A stretch of DNA of 64,000 bases, taken from positions 65,919,521 to 65,983,520 of the forward strand of contig CM076847.1 of NCBI GenBank assembly GCA_039519185.1. The letters run 5' to 3'. Shown here in pieces: positions 23,401 to 32,540 of this stretch (position 1 is its first letter; each line of letters starts with the position of its first letter). A model generated the notes under the pieces. The model ran no database searches. It saw nothing but the letters and a program-made list of their open reading frames with translations, and was not told the origin of the DNA. This DNA is from Astragalus membranaceus. Taxonomy: Eukaryota > Streptophyta > Magnoliopsida > Fabales > Fabaceae. The position numbers and the translations under genes are program-made.

Positions 23401-24459
23401 AATTGTCATTAAACACCAATCGCGCCGTTGCCGATTAGGTTGTTAATGATGATGTTGTTTTCAAAAGGAGTTAGTAGCAAAACCATTCTAACTGTTGTTG
23501 TTCGGTCTTCGCGAAAGCTCAATCCTTTTTCAAAACCAAAAACCGAGAACTACGTAGCTTTGATCCCTCTTCCAGTGAGGGTACGTAGGAGCGGGGTCCT
23601 GTCCCGTCAAGCACGCTCTTAAAAAATCTTTGTTTTGTCCTGATTTTCAAAGATAACCAAAAATATGCCGAGAACTACGTAGCTTTGATCCCTCTTCCAG
23701 TGAGGGTACGTAGGAGCGGGGTCCTGTCCCGTCAAGCACGCTCTTAAAAAATATTTGTTTTGTCCTGATTTTCAAAGATAACCAAAAATATACCGAGAAC
23801 TACGTAGCTTTGAATTCTCCATCGCACCCCGAGATACATAGGAGCGGGGTCCTGTCCCGTCAAGCACACTTTTAAAAAAAAAAGCCGAGAACTACGTAGC
23901 TTTGAATTCTCCATCGCACCGGGAGGTACGTAGGAGCGGGGTCCTGTCCCGTCAAGCACGCTCTCAAAAAATCTTTGTTTTGTCCTGATTTTCAAAGATA
24001 ACCCGAGAACTACGTAGCTTTGATTTCTCCATCGCACCGGGAGATACGTAGGAGAGGGGTCCTGTCCCGTCAAGCACGCTCTTAAAAAAATCTTTGTTTT
24101 GTCCTGATTATCATAGATAACCAAAAATATTCTTCTTCCCTCCTGTTTTCAATAAAACGGACCTTAAAGAAAAAAAAAGAAAAGAAGTAGAATAAATTGC
24201 TTTCAACTCGAACTTTTGTCTAAACCACACATCAAGTTAATGGTTCCCTTTCGGTAGAAAGGAGGTGCGGGGTGCTAATACCTTCCCCGTACCTAACCGA
24301 CCCCCGAACCTACATCTCTGCGTTTTCAAAAGACCACCCGCCTTTTCAAAAGACTTTTTTTCAATGTTTTGGTCTTAAAATTAAAATATTGGTGGCGGCT
24401 CCAAACTTTTTCCACGTTGTCAAACGAAAAGTCCCAAACCGGATTTTTCGGGCGCAACA
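20438..24459 (+). repeat. 3' LTR of the Ogre-like element (4,022 bp)
   Basis: Nearly identical to 7534-11553, including the TATAAATA box (21545), the paired 160-bp repeat and the five-unit array. It ends GGCGCAACA, followed by the GAAGT duplication. Confidence 0.95.
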
Positions 24460-24464
24460 GAAGT
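24460..24464. repeat. target-site duplication GAAGT, right copy
   Basis: Matches 7529-7533 exactly. Confidence 0.93.
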
Positions 24465-24532
24465 CCACTCTTTTTGTCCCTGGTATTAAGTGGGGAGCTT
24501 CGGATTTGAAATTATCAAGCATTGCTTTCGGC

Positions 24533-24670
24533 TGACCATGAGTTTCCGGCTTCGCCGGCCCGTGGGGTTCTCCCTTCCCAACAGAGTTTTTGCGACACAC
24601 AAGATTTGAATTTGAGACCTTGGAGTGAGATCCAAGTCCAGTTACCACTTGAACCAACCTTGTTGGTATT
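24533..24670 (-). mobile_element. tRNA-derived SINE-like element, copy 1
   Basis: Read on the minus strand it begins CCAACAAGGTTGG, has an A-box-like TGGTTCAAGTGG and, about 45 bases on, a degraded B-box (CAAATTCAAATC). It then ends with CGGGCCGGCGAAGCC and AAACTCATGG. A second copy at 26193-26331 keeps a better B-box. Internal promoter boxes at this spacing suggest a Pol III SINE. No target duplication or tail could be fixed. Confidence 0.55.
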
Positions 24671-24949
24671 GATACTTAAGAGTTTGTTTGATTGTATTTT
24701 GATTTTTAGCTTTTAAAACTGTTTTATCGAATAGTTCTGAAAACTTATTTTTTTTTTAAAAACAAGTATTATCTATTTTTGACTTTTTTAGTTTTAAACA
24801 ATGTACATAACTAACACATAGCGTGAGATTCAACGATTGGGTATGAAGCAGCGTTAAAATTCTGGGCCAACTGTCCTGCCGCTCGAGGTACCTACAATGA
24901 GCGGGAGATTAATCACTGCTGTCAGTGCGGTGGATACTCGAGATTAATT

Positions 24950-25720
24950 ATCAATGACAAATATTAATCTCGTGTTTTTTTTATATATCAGTGTAGTTAT
25001 CTCGTAGTTTCAATTGATTATTTTAGTTGATTAGTAGATTATAGTAGATAGTAAAATAGAGATAGTAGATTATCAATAAGAAATATTTATTTTAACAATT
25101 AATCATTAGTTTAAATAGTCATTAAATAGTATTGGTTTATAGATAGTAGGTTTATAGTAGTCTTCAAAAAATATAATTATCAATGACAAATATTAATCCT
25201 GTAATTTTTTATATATTGGTGTAGTTATCCCGTGTGTTTGTATATATCATTGCAGTTATCTCATAGTTTCAATTGATTATTTGAGTTGATTAGTAGATTA
25301 TAATAGATTATTGCAGATATCCCGTGTTTTTATATTAGATTATTTGATTTGATTGGTAGATTATAGTAGGTTTATAGTAGTTTTCCAAAATATTATAATC
25401 CCGTGTTTTTTTAATTATAAATTGTCAAAAAAATTATAAATATCAATGGTAAATATTAATCACGTGTTTTTTTTATATATCACTGCAGTTATCCCGTGTT
25501 TTTTATTTATCAGTGCAGTTATATCGTAGTTTCACTTGATTATTTTAGTTGATTAGTAGATTATAGTAGTTAATAAAAGTTAGATATTAGATTATCAATA
25601 AGAAATATTTGTTTTAAATATTAATTACTAACTTAAATAGTCATTAAGTCTTTTTGTTTTTTAGATAGTAGGTTTATAGTAGTAGTCTTCAAATTTTTTA
25701 ATTAAAGTAGTGTTTGTATA
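24950..25720. repeat. three diverged copies of an AT-rich unit of about 250 bp
   Basis: Blocks starting near 24950, 25180 and 25440 share AAATATTAATC, a CGTGTTTTTT...ATATATCA motif, GTAGTTTCAATTGATTATTT, GTTGATTAGTAGATTATAG and ATAGTAGGTTTATAGTAG. The order is partly scrambled in the middle copy. Non-coding. Confidence 0.7.
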
Positions 25721-25734
25721 AATTTAGAAATTTA

Positions 25735-25965
25735 GTTTAAAGAAATAAAGTGAAGTGATAAGAGAAAGAAAATATTTATTTATGGGAAAAGTAAAGTAAA
25801 AAGAAGAAAAGGAAGAAAGAGAGTGTAAAAGAAAACTGAAAAGGAAGAAAGAGAGTGTAAGAAGAAAGAGAAAAAAAGGAAGAAAAAGAATGTAAGATAA
25901 AAGTGAAAAGTAAGAAACAATGTGTAAGAATAAAGAGAAAAAAAGAAGAAATAAAGTATAATGAC
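25735..25965. repeat. purine-rich low-complexity tract
   Basis: Repeated GGAAGAAAGAGAGTGTAAG words, almost all A and G on the plus strand. The 104-codon minus frame (Phe/Leu/Ser-rich) is its shadow. Confidence 0.85.
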
Positions 25966-26060
25966 ATTTTTACCCTAAAAAATTTGAGGTGTCTTTTAGA
26001 TTGAATGGGGGTATTGGTAAAATCATATGTAGTTAAGTTGTATAAATATAGTGTAGATAG

Positions 26061-26115
26061 TGTAGATGAGTGGATTTTCTTTGCATGCATATGGCTTTCA
26101 CTTTCTAGTTTGTAC
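26061..26115 (+). repeat. direct repeat with 7372-7434
   Basis: Second copy of the GAGTGGATTTTCTT.GCATGCATATGG block. Confidence 0.8.
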
Positions 26116-26192
26116 TTGAGTTTTATATATCATGTCATTGGTGCGTAGTTTCCACCGGTTTTGCTTGTGACTAATCTACGCCGTGCAACTTG

Positions 26193-26331
26193 GCTGACCA
26201 TGAGTTTTCGGCTTCGCCGGCCCGTGTGGTTCTCCCCTCCCAACAGAGTTTTTGCGACACACGAGATTCGAATCTGAGACCTTGGGGTGAGATCCAAGTC
26301 CAGTTACCACTTGGACCAACCTTGTTGGTTC
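26193..26331 (-). mobile_element. tRNA-derived SINE-like element, copy 2
   Basis: Same sequence as 24533-24670 with about 10 differences. On the minus strand an A-box (TGGTCCAAGTGG) and a B-box-like GATTCGAATC lie about 44 bases apart, close to a tRNA-type Pol III promoter. A 176-codon plus frame through this copy into the gag remnant is not a gene. Confidence 0.6.
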
Positions 26332-26462
26332 ATTGTTTTTCCCGATGCTTCTTCGGGGAAGCCCCCCGAAATCATCATCACAGTTCGCCCCTTCAATTTT
26401 TGAAAGTCCGGCTCATCCTCCGAGTCTTCGGCCTTTTGATTTCCTTTGGGGTTTTCCTTCTC

Positions 26463-27480
26463 TTATTTAACTTCGACTCCCTGCTGTCTGGGCTTCTTTA
26501 TATAACCGGCAAGCTTTCCTCTTTTGATCATCTCTTCAATGTCGTTTTTCAGGGCATTGCAGTGATTGGTATCATGACCATTACTATGATGATACCTGCA
26601 GTATTTGTTGGAACGATGTCCCGGCCTATGGGGAGAGGATTGGGAAACTTCACATCCCCGAACTTTGTGTTCATGCATTCACCTAAGATCCTTTCCCGGG
26701 TTTCATTAAGATCGGTATAGACTTGATGACGATTCTGAGGGCGGGTATCCCGGTTACCTCGGCTGTCGTTCCGATTATCATTCCGATTGTCCTTCTCGCC
26801 GCGGGGTTTAAATGATCTGGCCCGGGCTACCGTTCTTCCGGCCTTGAGGCCTTCTTTGTGATCGATGAAGCATTGGGACTTTTGGAGGAACTCCTGCAAG
26901 GTGTTGGGTTCGAAGGTCCCGATATGAGTCTGAAATAAACTTCCTTCCCGGAGACCGGCTGTCATGAAGTAAGGCCGAAACTCGTCGTTCAAATTTCGAA
27001 CTTGGGAAGCTTCTTTGTTAAATCTCTCTATGTAATCCCTTAGAGGTTTGTCCTCCCCTTGAACGATGGATGCTAATACTTTATTGTGTTTGGGCTTACT
27101 TCTTGAGTGGGCGAACTGGGCCGAGAAGAGTTTCGCCAATTGATCCAAAGAAGAGATGGAATTTGGTTTGAGGGATCTCAACCAATCCGAAGCTACCTTC
27201 TCCAAGGTCCGAGGGAAGATTCAGCATTTCATTTCCATAGGAACATTCCGATATTGCATTATGGTGTCAAAACAGTCTAGGTGTCGGTCAGGGTTGCCCG
27301 TTCCATCGTGTAGCTTCAATCCCTCCGGTGGTTTCTCAAGATGCCTAGGTACTGGAAAGTAGTAAATCTTCTCAATGAAAGGACCTTTGCGCTTTGCTAT
27401 TTTCTCCCGGGGAGGTCGGTCCTGTCTCGGTGACCTTTCTTGACTTCGGGAACGTCGTCTTGGGGAGGAAGAAGCCAAAG
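26463..27480 (-). pseudogene. Ty3/gypsy gag remnant
   Basis: On the minus strand it reads an Arg/Ser-rich N-terminus (27478 downward), then HDGTGNPDRHLDCFD, then the Gag core (SLDQLAKLFSAQF, PLRDYIERFNKEASQVRNL, TAGLREGSLFQTHIG) and an Arg/Asn/Asp-rich basic region. It ends in a zinc-knuckle-like YCRYHHSNGHDTNHC. A single TGA at 27221-27223 interrupts the frame after MEMKC. A frameshift near 26560-26600 separates the basic region from the knuckle. No protease or pol follows, because the SINE-like copy and other repeats lie downstream. It is a decayed gag from an element running right to left. Confidence 0.85.
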
Positions 27481-28049
27481 ATGAGCGGTCTTGGGGTGAA
27501 TACGCGGGGTTGTCTTCGTCTTCTGTCCGGCTGGGGGGAGAACGGGAATCATTCCCCCCTCAACCGGTGAGGTGGAGATCGATGATAATGGCTTCTCCGA
27601 GCGGGAGATTGGTGACGCCTCCGTGCGGGGTTTCTCCTCTCGGGAGAATTGCGCTGAGGTGAAATCTGATCCGGGATATTTCTAGCCCGGAGCTCAGCTA
27701 CCTCGGCTTCGAGCTCGGTATATCGGTAACTCCGCTGCTGGTTCGCTTCAGCTTGATGGTTCAGTAGAAGGACGAGCTGTTGAACAACATCGACCGGGAC
27801 TGCCTGAGGAGGAGGGGGCGATTTCTCCCTGAGCTCCCAGGGACCATAGCCCTCCCTGGGTTCTGAGCTTGGGATGAGTTTGGAAGGTCTTCCACATGCC
27901 CTTCCGGGGTGCCCTGTGGTACGACCTGCTGCAAAACGGGTTCCAGAATCGCCGCATGGCCGGTCCTACAATGAGACTTTGGGTCCTCGGACGAAGTTGG
28001 GGAGGCATTACCGATCAAGGTAATGGGAGAGGAAATAGAGAAAGAGAAC
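27481..28049 (-). other. leader region of the minus-strand gypsy remnant
   Basis: Between the gag start and the primer site. Frames of 70-86 codons on both strands are rich in Pro, Arg and Ser and look like no known domain. They may be part of a longer N-terminal gag that has decayed. Confidence 0.45.
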
Positions 28050-28500
28050 CTCCCACTGTGGTCGCCAATGTACTGTACCGTATCTCCAATCCTGTTGGGG
28101 GGATCCGAGATAGTTGGTAGATCAAGTCCTTGATCAACCGTTGTCCGATCCGAGGTGGGGTGTGGTACCTACAAAAACACTCTGACGCTCAAGTCAGGGA
28201 GGTTGTCAACTACGGATAGATATTCTGGTGAGATTGCTTACCATTAATGAAGCATTGAATGCTTATTTATAGAGTTTGGTGGTGCTTGACCTGATGGATC
28301 TGGACCGTCCGATCATGTGTTGTGATCTTGGTCATTGATGAATGGATTTTGTTTTCTTGAATGTGACTTTTGCGAATGGGCCATGGAGGTGTCGCTAGTA
28401 AAGGCCCTAACCATAAGAGCATATGAAACTATATTGTGTTAGGAGTGTTAAGAGGTGTGAATGAAGACCCATGACCCAACAAATGTGATTGTGGCATAAC
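28050..28500 (-). mobile_element. primer site and LTR edge of the minus-strand gypsy remnant
   Basis: On the minus strand GGTACAGTACA is followed by TTGGCGACCACAGTGGGAGG, an LTR end plus primer site, so the LTR edge is at 28069. Inside it are CACTCTGACGCTCAAGTCAGGGAGG (28175-28203) and a TATTTATAGAG stretch near 28262. Both recur in the separate LTR fragment at 37490-37760. The far LTR end is not clear; 28500 is a guess. Confidence 0.6.
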
Positions 28501-29046
28501 TGAGTCATCAGCGTTCTAAAGTGAAGGGTGATCAACAAGTTACCCATCCTTAGGCTTCCAAATGGTGAACAATAATCGAGATCTCAAGAATAGGCTTGCA
28601 ACAATCATGCAAGTGCACTATTTCTTAGGCGTAAGCAAATAATTAGACGTGCCTTCAATGGTAGGTCGAAGCAACAATGGAAAACTCAATAATAGATATG
28701 GGAGTGTTCACCTTTTTTTCTATCATTGAAGTAAAATATAGATGAATCAGTTAAAAATTGCTAAATATGGTATTTGGAGATGCTCTATTGGAAATAACAG
28801 CCATCATACACATGAGAATGTGATTTTAAGGTAGGAACATATCTTTTCTTTTTTTGGTCAAGGAACATATCTGTTCTTAAAAAACAAATAATATTCGCAC
28901 ACACATTAAGAACTGAACGGGATAGAAATGGGCAGCAGCGAAGCAACATTTAATTTTCTTATACCATCCCTATGCCAAATTCATCTAGGGATCAAATATT
29001 GTATTCGGGCCACTTAACTAAGATTGGGCCACTTGTAAAAAACTGA
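28501..29046. other. intergenic DNA without a recognised feature
   Basis: Nothing coding or repetitive that I can support, apart from the 8-bp AAAACTGA at 29039-29046, which is the left target duplication of the next MITE. Confidence 0.5.
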
Positions 29047-29505
29047 GGGTTTTGCTTTTCCCACACCCCCTCCTACTCTTTCACACCCCTTAACAAATTT
29101 TATTCCAAAAATAACCTCGCGTGAGACGCTGCGAGGACGTGTTTTATGACTGTTCGAACGACCTTGTTCGAACAGGTTCGCATGACCTCATGCGAACAGT
29201 TTAAAAACGCCCAAAAGAGTGTGAAGTCAAAATTTAACACATTCGAACGATGTCGTTCGAATGTGTTCGAACGAGGTCATGCGAACAGGTTCGCATGACC
29301 TCATGCGAACAGGTGAAAAACGCCCAAAAGGGTGTGAAGTCAAAATTTAACACACTCGAACGATGTCATTCGAACCTGTTCGAATGCCCGTGTTCGAACA
29401 GGTGAAAATTCGTGAAAAAAAAGAGGTTTGGCCTGGCCTTTTGGTCTTTTCACACCCTTATGGGGCGTGTTTCGAGTAGGAGGGGGTGTGGGAAAAGCAA
29501 TACCC
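29047..29505. mobile_element. MITE with terminal inverted repeats and 8-bp TSD
   Basis: The ends are inverted copies over about 30 bases (GGGTTTTGCTTTTCCCACACC at the left; right end complement GGGTATTGCTTTTCCCACACC). AAAACTGA flanks both sides (29039-29046 and 29506-29513). Eight bases fits hAT-type transposition. The 459-bp interior has no coding sense; it is made of repeated words such as TTCGAAC, ATGCGAACAGG and GGTTCGCATGACC, many self-complementary. Confidence 0.9.
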
Positions 29506-30288
29506 AAAACTGATATTTGGCCCAAAAGTTAAATTTTGAGGGCTAGACTTCTTACAACCCCCCTCTACTCACTACACATCCCCAATTTTAAAAGTTCCAA
29601 AAATACCCTCACGTGGAACACGCATGCAAACCAAGAGACGTTGGTCTGATGATTGGTACGGTAGTTAAATAACGTCCCGATACGGCATTTTGGTACCGGG
29701 TCAACAAAAACATATGTACGCAGTGGTGGATCTTGACCAAAAACCTCGGGTGGGCCGCCAATGAAAGAGACATGAACATGAAGGAGTGAGGAGGTAGAAA
29801 CCGACGACGATGAAAAATAGGGAGCGTGAGAGCGAGAAGAAGAGTAAAGCGTGGGTAAGAATAGTAGTGTAGCTTAATAAAAATACAATTAAAATCGATA
29901 AATATAAATTAAAAATTACCAAAAAAATTAAATGAGTAAAAAATTGATTTTAATTTCACATAAAAACTCAATTGAAGTTGTTTGTAAAAAAGACAATTTT
30001 AAATTAAGTTGATTTTAATTTTACTTCGTATATATAATTGTTGATACAAAATTTGTTGCAACAGTAGTGGTAAGATTTTACATTCACATAGTGGAGGTTC
30101 AAAGGTCGAAACTCTTCTTACCATTTTTAAGAAGTTGTTGTAATATTTGTGTTAGCGCGCTTTGATAGTGTACAGTATAGACAGGTGTTAAATTTGTGAT
30201 AAATGATGAACCTAAGATGAATTACGTGGAAAATGTCTCGTTTGAATACAAATTTGAATAGGAATTCAGCAAAATATTCAACTAAACA
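29506..30288. other. AT-rich repeat-derived spacer
   Basis: Begins with CTAGACTTCTTACAACCC...CTACTCACTACACATCCCC, which weakly mirrors the end at 34160-34232 and could be a diverged terminal repeat. It contains GTGGTGGATCTTGACC...GGGTGGGCC (29722-29758), a dispersed-repeat type of sequence. No gene. Confidence 0.4.
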
Positions 30289-30297
30289 TTAATCTTA

Positions 30298-30768
30298 GGC
30301 TTAAATATATGTTTGGCTCCTGTAAATATTGTCATAATCCATTTAGACCCCTGTAAAAAAAGTTTTAAAATGGCCCTTGCAAATATTAAGCGTTTACAGT
30401 TAAGCTCATTTGTTAACTTTCCATCCAAAAAATCTGGCATGGCTAACGGAGATGACATCAGCATGACATCATCAATGATTAACAGAGAAAGATTATCGTT
30501 TTTGAATCGTGTCAATCTTTCTCTGTTAATTACTCCCTTTTTTTGGAACAGTCTGAAGCGGAACAGAATCGTTTCAATTTTCTCTGTTAATCATTGATGA
30601 TGTCATGCTGACGTCATCTCCGTTAGCCACGTCAATTTTTTTGGATGGAAAGTTAACAGAGGGGCTTAACTGTAAACGCTTAATATTTGCAAGGGCCATT
30701 TTAAAATAAAATTACAGGGCTTAAATGGATTATGGTCATATTTGCAGGGGCCAACATATATTTAAGCC
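30298..30768. mobile_element. Mutator-type foldback MITE with perfect 9-bp TSD
   Basis: TTAATCTTA flanks both ends (30289-30297 and 30769-30777). The terminal inverted repeats are about 195 bases long, starting GGCTTAAATATATGTT, so most of the 471-bp element can fold on itself. A 9-bp duplication with long terminal repeats is the Mutator pattern. Small frames on both strands (77 and 94 codons) only reflect the palindrome. Confidence 0.93.
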
Positions 30769-31034
30769 TTAATCTTATTAATCTTTACTTAAGTCAACAT
30801 GAGCAGAGGGTTCTTTCTCTATTTGTAACGACTTTCGCTGTTGCATGCGACCCGTAAATGGCTTATCTCAATCATTTGCTATATCTGCCCTGTGTCTAGT
30901 CCAGAAATAATCGGTCAGGGGTATTGGACTTCCTTTCTTCATAAATACCTACAAGGACAACATTGTTATTATTTGACCTAACCTTTTAGAATATAGATAT
31001 GGTTTATAATATGTGGTTCACCAACCTGTACAAA

Positions 31035-31600
31035 GTATTTATCAGTAAAACAAATGTTGAACACAGCCATTTTTGGAAGGTGCAATATTAAAGGGGAAAA
31101 TTGTGAACGACCCTTTAACTGACCAACAAACAAGTATCACTTTGTATTTATTGGCAATCAAATAACCTGCTTCTGGAGCAGTCATCCAATTATCTTTGTA
31201 ATACCTTTGTGTATTTCATAATATGGGTGACTTTCCCATCCTAGAATACAACTTAGTGTAGAACTCAAAGTCTTGCTTAAGCTCTTCCAACAAATCTTTT
31301 CTCACAGACTTCCAAGCATCCTGACCCCTACCAAGGAGTGCAGCAATGCACCGAAATCCACAGTTACCATCAACTTCCACACTTACTGTATCTTCAACAT
31401 AAGAATGCATGATCTCTGCCATACCGCTAATAAATTCATTGTAGTCATCTGTATGAATAATAGCAGGAGTATGATTAGCAGTAGGAGTCAGGGTTGAATT
31501 ACGACTTAGAGTTAGAATTCGAGTAGGAGTAGGATTATGAGTTGGAGTGGAACATGACTTCTTTTCTAGTGGTGGTGAGTTCTTTGGTAGTGGCATAATG
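31035..31600 (-). pseudogene. MULE-associated OTU-domain fragment
   Basis: The 126-codon minus frame (31596 to 31216) has a Thr/Pro-rich start and then VEVDGNCGFRCIAALLGRGQDAW. DGNC (residues 76-79) is the catalytic Asp/Cys block of OTU cysteine proteases. After a frameshift near 31215 the domain continues in another frame (DNWMTAPEAGYLIANKYKVILV, then FTIFPFN) to a stop near 31035. OTU domains of this kind sit downstream of the transposase in one group of plant Mutator-like elements. The frameshift, and the absence of the transposase between this piece and the zinc domain at 31566-31860, make it a pseudogene. Confidence 0.75.
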
Positions 31601-31860
31601 CGTGGTTATGTGTTCCGCACATAACACTCATTATCCATCCTCCAAGTTTCTTAATAAATTTACCTTTCAACCTAAACTTGCAGCAGCATTCTCTACTCCC
31701 GGTAGGAACCATATGAGCGTACTTGTACTTTTCGGCTTTTTCACACATCAAGACGCAATATTTTTCCCCGACCTCCGTCCGTTGTCAGATCTAGATATCA
31801 CAGTCACCATTCCAAGCGAGTGTCCGACAGAACGTACCCATGCGAACAGCTCATAACGAG
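31566..31860 (-). pseudogene. MULE FAR1-like zinc domain fragment
   Basis: Reading leftward from 31860 the minus strand gives RYELFAWVRSVGHSLGMVTV and SRSDNG, then after a frameshift CEKAEKYKYAHMVPTGSRECC, CKFRLKGKF and GWIMSVMCGTHNHAL. This is the FAR1/WRKY-GCM1-type DNA-binding domain at the N-terminus of MULE transposases (C...C...HNH). It should be followed by several hundred residues of transposase, but it runs straight into the OTU fragment. An internal deletion is the simplest reading. Confidence 0.75.
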
Positions 31861-32540
31861 TAGCAAATAACTGGAAGAAAAAGTAACGGTCAATTAGGTC
31901 CTTAAAACTAAACAAACAAATTAACCTAGACTCAAAAAAAATTAGACCAAGTAATATACATGTTCAGTTGTGAATGAACTAGTATAGTCCACAACAATTG
32001 AGTCGCTTGGGATGTCATCTTCTCTTGAGGTTGTTCCAATTTCTGCCATTTTATTCTCCAAAGACTGTACAGAAATAAAACACATATTTTAAAAAATAGG
32101 AAATTCTAAATAACAGTGATGGTACAATGTTGAGATACCGAACAGGTTCGGTACCATGTCACCGAACATGTTCGACATCATACTGTCTTGGCTTTTGGTT
32201 CTGAAAACATCCTCTTTTGAAAAAATTTAAGGTACAGTGGTTGGATTTCGAAATGATACAGTACTACAGTACCGAACAAAGCACAAAACCAGTAAAATAA
32301 AACAAACAGAAACCAGTTTGTGTGAAAAAAAAAGGTTAGTAGAGATCATCCCTTAAGATGGTTTACTCTATGGGGAATATAGTTAGAATGTGAATGAGGT
32401 TCGTGAGTAAGTTATGGTTTGAAGTGGAGAGAAGGGAGGTGTGGGGTTAGGAGGGGGTGTGTGTAGGAGATGGAGTGGAGAAAAGAAGGTAGCTATGTAT
32501 TTTCAGAGTATGGAGAGGCAGTGAGTAAGAGAATTGTAAA
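31861..32540. other. degenerate MULE-flanking DNA
   Basis: No protein-like frame. Around 32140-32180 short self-similar words (GAACAGGTTCGGTACC, CACCGAACATGTTCG) recall the interior of the MITE at 29047. 32430-32475 is G-rich (GGAGGTGTGGGGTTAGGAGGGGG). Confidence 0.4.

Larger units (their letters stand above)
7534..24459 (+). mobile_element. complete Ogre/Tat-lineage Ty3/gypsy retrotransposon, 16.9 kb
   Basis: Both LTRs run from TGTCATACC to GGCGCAACA, and GAAGT flanks the element at 7529-7533 and 24460-24464, a perfect 5-bp target duplication. Inside are a primer binding site (11556), gag (13020-14873), a likely spliced intron (14870-15098), RT and two RNase H domains (15394-17574), integrase (17575-18552), a long 3' region and a polypurine tract (20421-20437). 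The large LTRs, intron position and second RNase H are traits of the Ogre/Tat lineage. The LTRs differ at only scattered sites, so insertion was recent. Two TAG stops in pol and the lack of a visible protease make this copy non-autonomous now. Confidence 0.95.

Noticed and set aside
25776..26090. 104-codon Phe/Leu-rich minus frame suggesting a membrane protein
   Set aside because: Arises from a purine-rich low-complexity tract; no real hydrophobic-segment pattern.
26190..26720. 176-codon plus frame
   Set aside because: It runs across a SINE-like copy and antisense to a clear gag remnant; the gag reading on the minus strand is the meaningful one.
30040..30140. Possible second SINE type (AGTGGTAAG and GGTTCAAAGGTC words)
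   Set aside because: Box spacing and ends could not be fixed and there is no second copy in the window.
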